This document shows positions 33,700-43,054 of a DNA stretch of 64,000 bases, piece after piece (position 1 is the first letter of the stretch; every line of letters starts with the position of its first letter). Both the position numbers and the translations under genes were made by a program. The stretch spans positions 3,882,001-3,946,000 of the forward strand of contig NZ_CP034235.1 of assembly GCF_009728935.1 (NCBI RefSeq), written 5' to 3'. Origin of the DNA: Paenibacillus psychroresistens (GTDB lineage: Bacteria > Bacillota > Bacilli > Paenibacillales > NBRC-103111). Under the pieces are notes generated by a model that had not been told where the DNA came from, did not search any database, and saw only the letters and a list, made by a program, of their open reading frames with translations.

Positions 33700-36600
33700 A
33701 TGGTCAATCAGATTACTAGTAAGTTGAAGAAAAAGGTACTTAGTTTGGTATGCGCATTAACACTTGTACTTCCGGTAATACCGGTAACAACGGCTTTAGC
33801 AGCAACGATTAATGTAACCACATTTGGTGCAAATGGCAGTGATACATCTGATGACCTAACGGCGATTCAAAATGCGGTGAATTCAGCGGCAAATGGAGAC
33901 ACTGTGCTGATTCCAGCGGGCACTTATTATCTATCTACAAATGTAAATGGTAAAACAGGCGTAAAGATCGCTGGTGCGGGGCGTGATTTAACAACAATTA
34001 AAATGACATCCGGTTCAGCAGCTACGAAATTCTTTTATCTCTATAATGTTACTAATTCAGAAGTCGCTGATATGACGCTTGATGGAAACAGCAGTACAGT
34101 GTTGTTATCTGCGATAACTTCCGAATCGGGGACTGGCAACAAGATGCGTCACCTCAGAGTGAAAGATCTGGCAGCTAGTGCAGGCTTCGGCCCCTTCGCA
34201 CTCTATGCTATTGGGTCAACTTATCTCGAGATTTCCGACAATATCGTTACCAATACCGGAGTGAACTCTGATTGGGGTGGCGGGGTGCGTACGGGTTGGG
34301 GATCGAGCCATGCTCTGATCGAGAACAATACAATTTCAAATACGGGACGCGGCGGTATTTTTGTCAACGATGACAGCCCTTATGCAACCGTTCGAGGCAA
34401 TACGATTACGGGTACAGGCAAGAAGATGGAAGGTCTAGGAATTGAACTGCACACCAATACGGACTACTCTCTAATTGAGAATAACAATGTTGATCATTGG
34501 ATTAGTGCAGTACGTTCCAAATATGTTGCGGTGCGTAATAATATCGTCAAAGCTAACGATGGTTCAGTTGGGAACATGGGACTAGAGGTCATGGTGGATC
34601 ATGGGATTACATCTGGCAATCTGGTCGATGGAGGCCAGCAGGTCGGTATGCAGCAATCTCCTGGCACAGGCTATCAGCTGTGGAATTACAACACGGTGCA
34701 GAATAGCGTGATGTGGGGCATGCAGCTTCAAGGAACAGGGACAGGATTCACCGAGCAATATCAATATTTCTATAAAAATATTTGGAAAAACGGTCCGATT
34801 GGCAATCCAGCAGCAGCATATCCTGGATTCGACGGCAATGCGGTTCGGATTCATGGCGATACGAAAAACATTGTATTTGACAGCAATCAAATCATTAATA
34901 ACGGCCGTAAAGCCATTGAGATTACAACGGCAAGTGGTACAGACCGTCTTAGCTTCATTAATAATACAATCACCGGCAATGGCGGACCGTCGATTGATCA
35001 GTATCCGTCCTCCGCAGCAGATTTGGAGTGGAGCAGCAATACGGTAAGTGGCAATGGAACGAATACGCAGCTTACCAGCCGTGGATTCTCCGACGCCAAG
35101 CCGATAGCTAACTTCACAGCTCCGCTTACAGTGCAGCTTGGAACATCTGTTACGTTTACGAATTCGTCTACGGATAATGGGACCATTGTAGAGAATCTCT
35201 GGGATCTTGGTGAAGGACTTCCAGTTACAACGGCTAGCCCGACATATACTTACCTCAAGGCAGGTACCTATAAGGTTATTCTTGGAGTCTGGGATAATGG
35301 AGGAAGAGCTAGTGTAAAAGAACAATCGATTAACGTATTCTCAGGTCCACCGGATACGACGGCACCTTCAGCTCCTGGAAGCTTGACGGCACCAACAAAG
35401 TCAAATGTTACCGTTGACCTGTCATGGTCAGCTTCGACGGACAATGTCGCAGTCATTGGTTACGATGTGTTTAAGAATGGTACGTTGATCGGATCAACGA
35501 CGAGTGCGACGACATTTGGCGTCACGGGTTTGACACCAAGCACAGCCTATAGCTTCACGGTAAAAGCAAAAGATGCTGCAGGCAATGTCTCCTCAGCAAG
35601 CAATACGCTAAGCGTAACAACTTCTGCTGGAGATACTCAAGCACCAACGACACCGACCAATCTGATATCCCCGGCGAAGACTGACACAAGCGTCAGCTTG
35701 TACTGGTCAGCTTCATCGGACAATGTCGGAGTCACGGGGTATAACATTTATAATGGATCTACCTTGTTAGCTAGCACGACAGGAAGCATCATAACCTCCT
35801 ACACAGCTACTGGTTTATCTACGAACACGGCGTTTACGTTCACAGTCAAAGCGAAAGATGCTTCAAATAATCTATCTGCAGCAAGCAATGCCATAACAAT
35901 CACGACGGATCCAGCTGCCAATTGGGTGAACTGTGCTGGTGAGAACAACCCTTGTAACTTTACAGGTACGAAGCAAGTTCGATTCGGGGTACCAGGCAGC
36001 TATGCGTTCGGGACGTTCACAAGCACCGTGATGTGCTCCACTAACGGGTTTGGCACGGACCCTGCAGTAGGCCAATACAAAACTTGCGATGTCAATAATG
36101 CTGGTGGAAGCGGAGGGGATACTCAAGCCCCAACAGCTCCAACGGGTTTAACATCACCTTCGAAAACCTCATCAAGTGTTAGCTTATCTTGGACGGCATC
36201 AACCGACAACATAGGTGTGACGGGATATAACATTTACAACGGAAGCACCTTAGCAGGTACTACAACTGGAGCGACAAGCTTTACTGTAAGCAGTCTTTCA
36301 GCCAGTACGGCCTACACGTTCACGGTTAAAGCCAAGGATGCAGCCGGCAATAATTCGGCAGCAAGCAGCGGACTAAGTGTGACGACGAATGCTGGCTCGG
36401 ATACGACAGCTCCAACTGCTCCAACAGGACTCAGCTCGCCTTCTAAAACGAATACTAGTGTCAGTCTCTCGTGGACAGCTTCGACCGATAACGTTGGCGT
36501 AACAGGCTATAATATCTACAACGGAACAAATCTAGCTGGTTCAACAACGGGTGCAACAACGTTTACAGTGACTGGATTAACAGCCAGTACGGCGTACACA

Positions 36601-37386
36601 TTCACCGTTAAGGCGAAAGATGCGGCTGCCAATTTGTCAGCGGCAAGCAGTGGACTTACTGTGACGACGAACGCTGCTTCTGATACAACAGCTCCGACAG
36701 CTCCGACAGGACTTACTTCACCTTCCAAAACGGATACGAGTGTTAATCTCTCATGGACGGCTTCGACCGACAATGTCGGTGTAACTGGTTACAATATCTA
36801 CAATGGAACCAATCTGGCAGGATCTACAACGGGAGCAACTGCGTTTACAGTGACTGGATTAACAGCAAGTACGACGTACTCATTTACTGTTAAAGCGAAA
36901 GACGCGGCTGGCAATTTGTCTGTGGCGAGCACTGCGCTGAGTGTAACAACAAATGCAGCGGTACCATCTACAAACGGCGTGAACGGTCAATATTACTCAG
37001 GTGACTTTGGAACTCTGGCACTAAGCCGCGTCGATGCAACCATTAATTTCGATTGGGGTGGCGACCGACCAACAGTGGATGTACCAGGTGAATGGTTCAC
37101 CGCACGTTGGACTGGTAGAGTACAACCACAATATTCAGAAACGTATACCTTCTACACGAACACAGATGATGGTGTCCGTTTATGGGTAAATGGGCAACAA
37201 TTGATTAACAACTGGGTAGCTATGAACGGAGAACTTAGTGCAACAATCACACTCTCCGCCGGTGTGAAATACGATCTCAAGATGGAGTATATTGAGAACG
37301 GTGGAAATGCACACGCGCAGCTTTCCTGGTCAAGTGCCTCACAAGCGAAACAAATTATACCTACAGGGCGCTTGTTTACGAACTAA
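33700..37386 (+). CDS. Secreted beta-helix protein with PKD, five FN3, Cys-module and PA14 domains
   Basis: A 1228-residue paralogue of the 25638-30371 product. Signal peptide about 1-35 (LVLPVIPVTTALAA). Parallel beta-helix about 36-460 (FGANGSDTSDDLTAIQ start, GRGGIFVNDDS, ELHTNTDYSLIENNNVDHW), PKD about 467-550, two FN3 (552-735), the Cys module (about 740-800, CAGENNPCNFTGTKQVRFG), three FN3 (807-1085) and a C-terminal PA14 domain (1087-1228). It lacks the NPCBM domain of the larger paralogue. ATG 33700 has GAGGG upstream; an in-frame TTG at 33694 is less likely. Extracellular polysaccharide binding and cleavage is the probable role; the bond cleaved is not known. Confidence 0.87.
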   Translation: MVNQITSKLKKKVLSLVCALTLVLPVIPVTTALAATINVTTFGANGSDTSDDLTAIQNAVNSAANGDTVLIPAGTYYLSTNVNGKTGVKIAGAGRDLTTIKMTSGSAATKFFYLYNVTNSEVADMTLDGNSSTVLLSAITSESGTGNKMRHLRVKDLAASAGFGPFALYAIGSTYLEISDNIVTNTGVNSDWGGGVRTGWGSSHALIENNTISNTGRGGIFVNDDSPYATVRGNTITGTGKKMEGLGIELHTNTDYSLIENNNVDHWISAVRSKYVAVRNNIVKANDGSVGNMGLEVMVDHGITSGNLVDGGQQVGMQQSPGTGYQLWNYNTVQNSVMWGMQLQGTGTGFTEQYQYFYKNIWKNGPIGNPAAAYPGFDGNAVRIHGDTKNIVFDSNQIINNGRKAIEITTASGTDRLSFINNTITGNGGPSIDQYPSSAADLEWSSNTVSGNGTNTQLTSRGFSDAKPIANFTAPLTVQLGTSVTFTNSSTDNGTIVENLWDLGEGLPVTTASPTYTYLKAGTYKVILGVWDNGGRASVKEQSINVFSGPPDTTAPSAPGSLTAPTKSNVTVDLSWSASTDNVAVIGYDVFKNGTLIGSTTSATTFGVTGLTPSTAYSFTVKAKDAAGNVSSASNTLSVTTSAGDTQAPTTPTNLISPAKTDTSVSLYWSASSDNVGVTGYNIYNGSTLLASTTGSIITSYTATGLSTNTAFTFTVKAKDASNNLSAASNAITITTDPAANWVNCAGENNPCNFTGTKQVRFGVPGSYAFGTFTSTVMCSTNGFGTDPAVGQYKTCDVNNAGGSGGDTQAPTAPTGLTSPSKTSSSVSLSWTASTDNIGVTGYNIYNGSTLAGTTTGATSFTVSSLSASTAYTFTVKAKDAAGNNSAASSGLSVTTNAGSDTTAPTAPTGLSSPSKTNTSVSLSWTASTDNVGVTGYNIYNGTNLAGSTTGATTFTVTGLTASTAYTFTVKAKDAAANLSAASSGLTVTTNAASDTTAPTAPTGLTSPSKTDTSVNLSWTASTDNVGVTGYNIYNGTNLAGSTTGATAFTVTGLTASTTYSFTVKAKDAAGNLSVASTALSVTTNAAVPSTNGVNGQYYSGDFGTLALSRVDATINFDWGGDRPTVDVPGEWFTARWTGRVQPQYSETYTFYTNTDDGVRLWVNGQQLINNWVAMNGELSATITLSAGVKYDLKMEYIENGGNAHAQLSWSSASQAKQIIPTGRLFTN

Positions 37387-37407
37387 TTTAGTTAAGTGCT
37401 TATAAAT

Positions 37408-37448
37408 GGACTTTCTCTGGGTAAGTGGGGGAAAGTCCGTATTTATTT
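37408..37448 (+). terminator. Terminator after the second beta-helix gene
   Basis: GGACTTTC (37408-37415) pairs with GAAAGTCC (37431-37438), followed by GTATTTATTTTT. The rest of the 411-bp gap holds the TGTACA...CCGAA dyad-like motif at 37512-37535 and upstream sequence of the third beta-helix gene; no gene seen. Confidence 0.75.
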
Positions 37449-37797
37449 TTAAATATAGACCAAAAGGTTTTTATACTTCAAAAGGTAATTTAGTTTGAAG
37501 TTTTCATGATTGTACATGATTCCGAAAAATGTATACGCCTTGATTTCGTTGGTATGTTCATTTTCAGCTTTTGTACACTATCCACGTTTTACCAAGTGAT
37601 ATAGCATATAAGGTGAGCACTCTACAAGTGCCTTCATTCGAGATCTTAAAGGGGATGATACTTTATCCGAAATAACCGCGCATCAGGACGCAAACATGAG
37701 TCGACTCCAGTATCGTAAAGTTGCTGCAAGAGCAGTTAGTTTTAAATTTTCAATTGGAAGTCACTGCAATTCAAAGATGAAGGAGATGGATTGAAGG

Positions 37798-40455
37798 ATG
37801 AAAGTGAAGTTATTCAAGAAAGATGTTATTCTCGTATTCTTATCGGCAGTTATGGTTATGACAGCTAGCCCATTGACCGGTGCCGCTGCAGGTCCAGTCG
37901 CACCAGCGACACTATCCGTCGTCAATTTTGGGGCGAACGGGACGGACGCTCTCGACGACAAAGCCGCCATCCAAGCGGCGATCAATTCGGCTTTGCCTGG
38001 GGATACCGTACTCCTCCCAAAAGGCACGTATTATTTGGCTGGTACCGTAAATGGCAAGTCGGGAGTTTCCATCCGCGGAGAGGACCGTATCAAAACGATA
38101 GTGAAATACAAGGACAGCCCAGAGACATACATGTTTTATCTGCATAATGTATCAAACGCTTCCATCAAAAATATGACGCTTGACGGCAATAACAGCACGG
38201 TAGCGATGTCGGCAGCTGTATCCGAAGGCGGCGGAGCCAACGAAATGAGTGGGCTGATCGTCAAGGATTTCGCCGCCATAGATGGCTTCGGTCCCCATGC
38301 GCTTTACGTCATCGGTTCCAATAATGTTCGTATTACCGACAATAAAGTCTCAAATATAGGAATAGGCTCTATCTGGGGCGCCGCCGTTCGAGCAGGCTGG
38401 GATTCAAAGAATGCAGTCATCGAAGGAAACGTCATTGCGAATACGGGTCGTGGAGGCATTTTCGTTAATGACGGAAGCTCTGGGGCTATCGTTAGATCCA
38501 ATAAAATCACAGGTTCGGGTTTGAAAGAGTTAGGCCTTTCCATCGAGTTACATACGAATACCGATAATTCCATCATCGAGGACAATCAGGTGGATTTCTG
38601 GATCAGTGCTGTTCGTTCGAAGAATATCGCTGTTAGACGGAACGTAATACGTCCTACTGATGGAAGAGTAGGATCGATGGGTCTTGAAATCATGGCTGAT
38701 AATGCCGTGACTACAGATAACATTGTGGATGGAGGGCAACAGGTCGGCATTCAGCAATCACCGGGAACCGGCCACCAATTGTGGGGCTATAACCTCGTTA
38801 AGAACATGGTCATGTGGGGCATGCAGCTACAAGGTGCGGGCTCCAGCGAAACCGAGCAGTTCCAATATTTCTACAAAAATAGCTTTATCGATACGCAGCT
38901 TGGCAACCCTAAAGCCGCTTATCCCGGCTATGAGGGGAACGGGGTTCGCATCCATGGCAATGCTAAAAATCTATCTTTCGATAGCAATATCATCGCGAAC
39001 AACGGACGTAAGGCGATCGAAATTACTGGTGCGGCAGGGGTTGATCGGCTTAGTTTTACGAAGAATATCATTTATGGAAATAAAGGGGTGACAATGGATC
39101 CGTATCCGACGGATGCTCAACATCTGGAGTGGTCCGGCAATACCGTACGTAAGAACGGTGACAATACACAACCGGTCTCGCGCGGTTTTGTGAATCCGAA
39201 GCCAGTCGCTGACTTTTCAAGTCCTACTATCGTTCGTATTGGGGAGCCAGTTACGTTCAAAAGTCTCTCGACTGACAATGGATCCATCGTTACATATTTA
39301 TGGGACTTCGGTGTTGGGCTGCCTAGCTCGTCTGGCATTCCGACTTTCGTCTATGATAAAGCCGGTATTTACCGGGTCATTCTTGTCGTTTGGGACAATG
39401 AAGGCCGTTCCAATGTTAAGGAGAAGATCATTCTAGTCAGACCAGGGGCAACAGACACGCAAATGCCGTCCGTGCCTACGAATCTCGCTTCGACGTCTAA
39501 AACGGATGAGATGATTGCCCTAACTTGGAGTCCAGCATCTGACAATGTTGGCGTCGTCAGCTATGATATTTATAAAAATGGCGTACTAGCGGGTTCAACG
39601 GCACCTGGAGAAATTTCATTCTCGCTTACGGGGCTAACGGCAGTCACGACCTACAGTATTACGTTACGCGCGCGCGACGCCTCCGGTAATGCTTCGAATC
39701 CCAGTGCAGCACTTAGCGTAACAACAGAACTGCCAGATTCGCAGCCACCAACGGTGCCTTCTAATTTGATAGTTGCGTCCGTGACTGGTACCAGCGTTAA
39801 TTTGTCATGGTCCGCGTCCACGGACAATAAGGCAGTTACGGGATACGAAGTATACAGGAATGGCATCATAGTTGGTACGACTACCGGCTCATCCGCTACC
39901 TCGTTTACGGTATCCGGACTTATTCCGGGAACGGCAAGTACCTTTACCGTAAAAGCGAAAGATGCGGCAAGCAATCTTTCCAATGCAAGTAGCCAGGTTA
40001 CTGCAGTACTGGCTCCGCCTGCGTCGCCGACGGTGTACCTCAGTGACTATTCATGGGATTACGGAGTTGCGGGTTGGGGTAATATCCAGAGGGATAAATC
40101 GTCCGATGGCAAACCGATCACGCTAAACGACGTCGTCTATGCGAAAGGCTTGGGTACCCATGCTGCATCAACGGTCGTTTACACGCTCGGAGGCAAATAT
40201 GCAAGATTCCAATCAAGCGTTGGCGTTGATGACGAGACGTTTGGGAACGGTTCCGTAAGCTTCGAAGTATGGCTGAACGGCATATTGGCTTTCGACAGCA
40301 GCGTAATGAACGCCACATCGGCGACACAAGTAATTGATCTTGACATCACTGGCGTCAATGAATTGAAGCTTGTCGTGACTAACGGCGGTAACGGTAGTGA
40401 TTGGGATCATGCGGATTGGGGAGACGCACGCATAATCTATCCTGCTGGGGGATAA
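37798..40455 (+). CDS. Secreted beta-helix protein with PKD, two FN3 and C-terminal NPCBM domain
   Basis: The shortest paralogue, 885 residues. Signal peptide about 1-33. Beta-helix about 38-458 (FGANGTDALDDKAAIQAAIN start, GSIWGAAVRAGW, GRGGIFVNDGS, ELHTNTDNSIIEDNQVDFW), PKD about 467-550 (WDFGVGLP), FN3 about 551-645 and 647-740, and an NPCBM domain to the end (YAKGLGTHAASTVVYTLGG, final WDHADWGDARI). Compared with the 1577-aa paralogue it is that protein cut after its NPCBM domain. Codon choice looks more GC-rich than in the other two, suggesting different age or origin. AAGG precedes ATG 37798. A terminator follows at 40472. Confidence 0.87.
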   Translation: MKVKLFKKDVILVFLSAVMVMTASPLTGAAAGPVAPATLSVVNFGANGTDALDDKAAIQAAINSALPGDTVLLPKGTYYLAGTVNGKSGVSIRGEDRIKTIVKYKDSPETYMFYLHNVSNASIKNMTLDGNNSTVAMSAAVSEGGGANEMSGLIVKDFAAIDGFGPHALYVIGSNNVRITDNKVSNIGIGSIWGAAVRAGWDSKNAVIEGNVIANTGRGGIFVNDGSSGAIVRSNKITGSGLKELGLSIELHTNTDNSIIEDNQVDFWISAVRSKNIAVRRNVIRPTDGRVGSMGLEIMADNAVTTDNIVDGGQQVGIQQSPGTGHQLWGYNLVKNMVMWGMQLQGAGSSETEQFQYFYKNSFIDTQLGNPKAAYPGYEGNGVRIHGNAKNLSFDSNIIANNGRKAIEITGAAGVDRLSFTKNIIYGNKGVTMDPYPTDAQHLEWSGNTVRKNGDNTQPVSRGFVNPKPVADFSSPTIVRIGEPVTFKSLSTDNGSIVTYLWDFGVGLPSSSGIPTFVYDKAGIYRVILVVWDNEGRSNVKEKIILVRPGATDTQMPSVPTNLASTSKTDEMIALTWSPASDNVGVVSYDIYKNGVLAGSTAPGEISFSLTGLTAVTTYSITLRARDASGNASNPSAALSVTTELPDSQPPTVPSNLIVASVTGTSVNLSWSASTDNKAVTGYEVYRNGIIVGTTTGSSATSFTVSGLIPGTASTFTVKAKDAASNLSNASSQVTAVLAPPASPTVYLSDYSWDYGVAGWGNIQRDKSSDGKPITLNDVVYAKGLGTHAASTVVYTLGGKYARFQSSVGVDDETFGNGSVSFEVWLNGILAFDSSVMNATSATQVIDLDITGVNELKLVVTNGGNGSDWDHADWGDARIIYPAGG

Positions 40456-40471
40456 CGATAACTTATTGGGA

Positions 40472-40496
40472 GACCGATCATCGATCGGTCTTTTTT
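40472..40496 (+). terminator. Rho-independent terminator after the third beta-helix gene
   Basis: GACCGAT (40472-40478), loop CATCG, ATCGGTC (40484-40490), then TTTTTT. Textbook stem and U tract closing the polysaccharide locus. Confidence 0.9.
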
Positions 40497-40538
40497 CATA
40501 AGAATAATTAAAGTGACAACAAGCTACTTTTCCATTAT

Positions 40539-40581
40539 AGTTACATGTGTACAAAATACGGATTTTTTTGATTATGTAACT
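40539..40581. other. Candidate dif-like recombination site upstream of xerS
   Basis: AGTTACAT (40539-40546) and ATGTAACT (40574-40581) are perfect inverted arms enclosing TGTACAAAATACGGATTTTT, whose centre ACGG/CCGA with A/T arms resembles the general plan of Xer sites. Streptococcal difSL lies next to xerS, which makes this position suggestive. It could equally be a promoter or operator of the recombinase gene. Confidence 0.35.
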
Positions 40582-40603
40582 AATTAAACCGAGGTGGAAG
40601 CCA

Positions 40604-41680
40604 TTGAACATCATTAAAGCTAAAGATCGTATTACGTTGGAAAATAAATTGCCTGAGATGCCTTGGTTTGTTGAAAAGTTCATTAATTATAAATTACCGG
40701 ATCTGTCACCTTCATCATTGCTTGAATATGTCCGGGATTACGAAGCCTTTTTTTCCTGGTTATTGGGGGAAGGCTTATCGAACGCTACTTCATTTAAAGA
40801 TATTCTTCTAGAAGAGTTAGAGAAGCTGCATATGGACAGCATTGATAACTTCAAGATGTTTCTATTATCAAGATTGAATAATCCTAATTCTAGGGTCACT
40901 ATTTCAAGAAAACTTTCATCGATTCGTTCCCTTTTTCATTATTTAAGTCAAATTGCTGAAGATGAGAACTTTTATCCTCTGCTTAAGAGAAACGTTATGG
41001 CGAAAGTTGAAATCAAAAGAACGAATAAACCGAAGGACACTGCTGCTAAATTAGCTGGTAAATTACTCGAAGAAAACGAAATTATTGAGTTTATAGAATA
41101 CATTAATAGTGGTTATGAACTGTCTGTGGCCAATAATAAACAAGCTCTGTACTCTTATCACATCAACAAAATTAGGGATATTTGCATTATAAGTCTGTTT
41201 CTAAATTCCGGATTACGTGTTTCTGAGGTTACCAATCTTAATGTAAATGATATCGATCTTAAAAAACGACTCGCATATGTTTATCGTAAAGGTGCAAATG
41301 ATGATACATTTAAAACGCCAGTCTATTTCAGACAAGAAGCTTCAGAAGGCTTGAGTCAATATCTTGACCTTCGTCAAGTTCATTATAAAGCTCCAAAAAA
41401 AGAAAATGCTTTCTTCCTCGCTGTTGCAAACGGTAAAAATAGTGGCGAAAGAATGAGCAAAAGAGCTATTCAAGCCTTAGTGATTAAATATGCTAAGCAT
41501 TTTGGAAAGCCTTTTTTGACTGTACACAAACTTCGGCATTCATTTGCCACCGATTATTATTTACGTAACGACCTTTATAAAACACAAGATCAGCTTGGAC
41601 ATGCTTCACCAGAAACAACGCAAATTTATGCTCATCTTACCGATAAAACGATGTCTGAAGCGATTGATATTCGAAAGTAA
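40604..41680 (+). CDS. xerS: Tyrosine recombinase XerS-type
   Basis: An intact 358-residue site-specific recombinase, the length expected of XerS. An N-terminal SAM-like DNA-binding domain (about 15-150) and a catalytic domain are visible. Catalytic residues are all present: Arg205 (SGLRVSEV), His308 and Arg311 (VHKLRHSF), His333 (LGHASPETT) and nucleophile Tyr342 (QIYAHLT). The N-terminus NIIKAKDRITLENKLPEMPW is that of XerS proteins. Start is TTG 40604 behind GAGGTGG. XerS resolves chromosome dimers alone in streptococci; here it may instead be an integrase-like paralogue, since two degraded copies occur in the same window (1137-1453 and 44530-44914). A dyad lies just upstream. Confidence 0.88.
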   Translation: MNIIKAKDRITLENKLPEMPWFVEKFINYKLPDLSPSSLLEYVRDYEAFFSWLLGEGLSNATSFKDILLEELEKLHMDSIDNFKMFLLSRLNNPNSRVTISRKLSSIRSLFHYLSQIAEDENFYPLLKRNVMAKVEIKRTNKPKDTAAKLAGKLLEENEIIEFIEYINSGYELSVANNKQALYSYHINKIRDICIISLFLNSGLRVSEVTNLNVNDIDLKKRLAYVYRKGANDDTFKTPVYFRQEASEGLSQYLDLRQVHYKAPKKENAFFLAVANGKNSGERMSKRAIQALVIKYAKHFGKPFLTVHKLRHSFATDYYLRNDLYKTQDQLGHASPETTQIYAHLTDKTMSEAIDIRK

Positions 41681-41828
41681 TGAGTTTGAAGTTACAAATT
41701 TATCATTGTTGTCATCAACTATGAAGATTCTCCTATTCTGATATAAACTTGCATGACATGATACGAAATGTATCATAAACTGAAATAAATTAATAACATA
41801 GATTAGAGAGAATTTTGGAGGAATTTAC

Positions 41829-42806
41829 TTGCATGGAAAGATGTTAAAACCTATGGGATATGGACAGATATTGATTCTAAGCTTTCAGATCTATCGCACA
41901 TTATTTGTTAAGCTTTTTTTGTTGGTATTCCTTTTATTTTGTCTTTATAACTTGCTGGAAGTTATATTTTTTTCCGATTTTTTTATAAGTATGGCTAGTA
42001 TTAATTCTGTTATCTTTAATCAAAATGCTGCAGATCTAACAGGAGATCAGCTTCTCAATACAGTAAGCACTGAGATTCCCGGATTAATTGCAGTTGTATT
42101 AGGTATCATGATGGTTTTATTTATATCGATTGCGATATCGACTGTAGTATTTATGGTAGATTCGGTTAATCAAAATAAGCCTGCCCGTATTGGAGAATCC
42201 ATGCGTCGTTCGTTCAAAAGGCTCTGGTCAATGTTGGTGAGCTGTTTCGTTTTCTTCTTTTTTCTCTCATTTATAGCTTTGATGTTTATTATTGCTTTTG
42301 TGATTATTTTAAGCTTTACGTCATCGTTTGGTTTATATGGTTTTCTAGTTGATTACTTTCAAAATTTCTTCAGTAGTGCATGGGTAATTCCAAGAATTAT
42401 ACTAATAGTACTAGCTTCTTTTTGCTTAATGTTTGTTTATATTGTAGTGCGTTGGAGCTTTTTTATTCCCTTTGTAGCATTAAAAGAAGATAGTGTGGGT
42501 ATATTCCGTTCCTGGAGGCTGACGAAAGGAAGCTTTTGGCGTATTTTCGCAGTTTTTTTTACTATGTATGTTATTGCAATTGTCTTGATTATAGTCGCTA
42601 CAACACTCAGCTTCTTGATGCTGAGTGTTGTTTATACGGCTATTTTGTTTATATTAATAAATCTATTAATTTCCCCGCTTCTCTTGGTTGCATACGTTGT
42701 TTGCTTTTTTGATCTAAGAGTAAGAGCAGGAGCAGGAGGCACAGCCTTAGAGCCAATGCTTCTAAATCCAGGATTTAATCCAACTCCATTATGCTTATTG
42801 AAGTAA
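41829..42806 (+). CDS. Polytopic membrane protein, function unknown
   Basis: A 325-residue very hydrophobic protein with about six membrane segments (near 20-48, 75-110, 130-165, 185-215, 240-275, 280-300) and a conserved-looking soluble stretch VRWSFFIPFVALKEDSVGIFRSWRLTKGSFW before the fourth helix. That arrangement resembles membrane domains found with glycerophosphodiester phosphodiesterases, but I cannot name a family with confidence. TTG 41829 fits GGAGG 8 bases upstream better than ATG 41841. No clear partner gene; the orphan binding protein follows 250 bp later. Confidence 0.65.
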   Translation: MHGKMLKPMGYGQILILSFQIYRTLFVKLFLLVFLLFCLYNLLEVIFFSDFFISMASINSVIFNQNAADLTGDQLLNTVSTEIPGLIAVVLGIMMVLFISIAISTVVFMVDSVNQNKPARIGESMRRSFKRLWSMLVSCFVFFFFLSFIALMFIIAFVIILSFTSSFGLYGFLVDYFQNFFSSAWVIPRIILIVLASFCLMFVYIVVRWSFFIPFVALKEDSVGIFRSWRLTKGSFWRIFAVFFTMYVIAIVLIIVATTLSFLMLSVVYTAILFILINLLISPLLLVAYVVCFFDLRVRAGAGGTALEPMLLNPGFNPTPLCLLK

Positions 42807-42831
42807 ACAATTGAAAAAAGCTATGCCGCCA

Positions 42832-42860
42832 ACGTGTACCGATACTCAATCGGTGCACGT
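42832..42860 (+). terminator. Hairpin downstream of the membrane protein gene
   Basis: ACGTGTACCGAT and ATCGGTGCACGT pair over 12 bp with one G-U pair, loop ACTCA; TTAATTTCAT follows. Likely a weak terminator, as no long U tract is present. Confidence 0.4.
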
Positions 42861-43054
42861 TAATTTCATATATTCATGTAACTTATACTTAAAGAGTACA
42901 CTTTTCCGAAAATTGTATTCTATTTATTATCCAATGGATATAGCATGATCAATTGTAAGGAGAATAAACTACTTCCCTTGATATTTGTGACTTTTAGCAT
43001 GGTACGCTTGGATTGAGTATTATAAAAATTTAACAAAAGGAGCACCAGGTTGAA

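Noticed and set aside
34582..35325. 247-codon minus-strand open frame
   Set aside because: It lies entirely inside the beta-helix/PKD region of the plus-strand secreted protein and has no recognisable protein features; several similar antisense frames exist in the FN3 regions for the same compositional reason.
40213..40683. 156-codon minus-strand open frame spanning the end of the third beta-helix gene and the start of xerS
   Set aside because: It crosses a clear terminator and two convincing plus-strand genes; no start signal.
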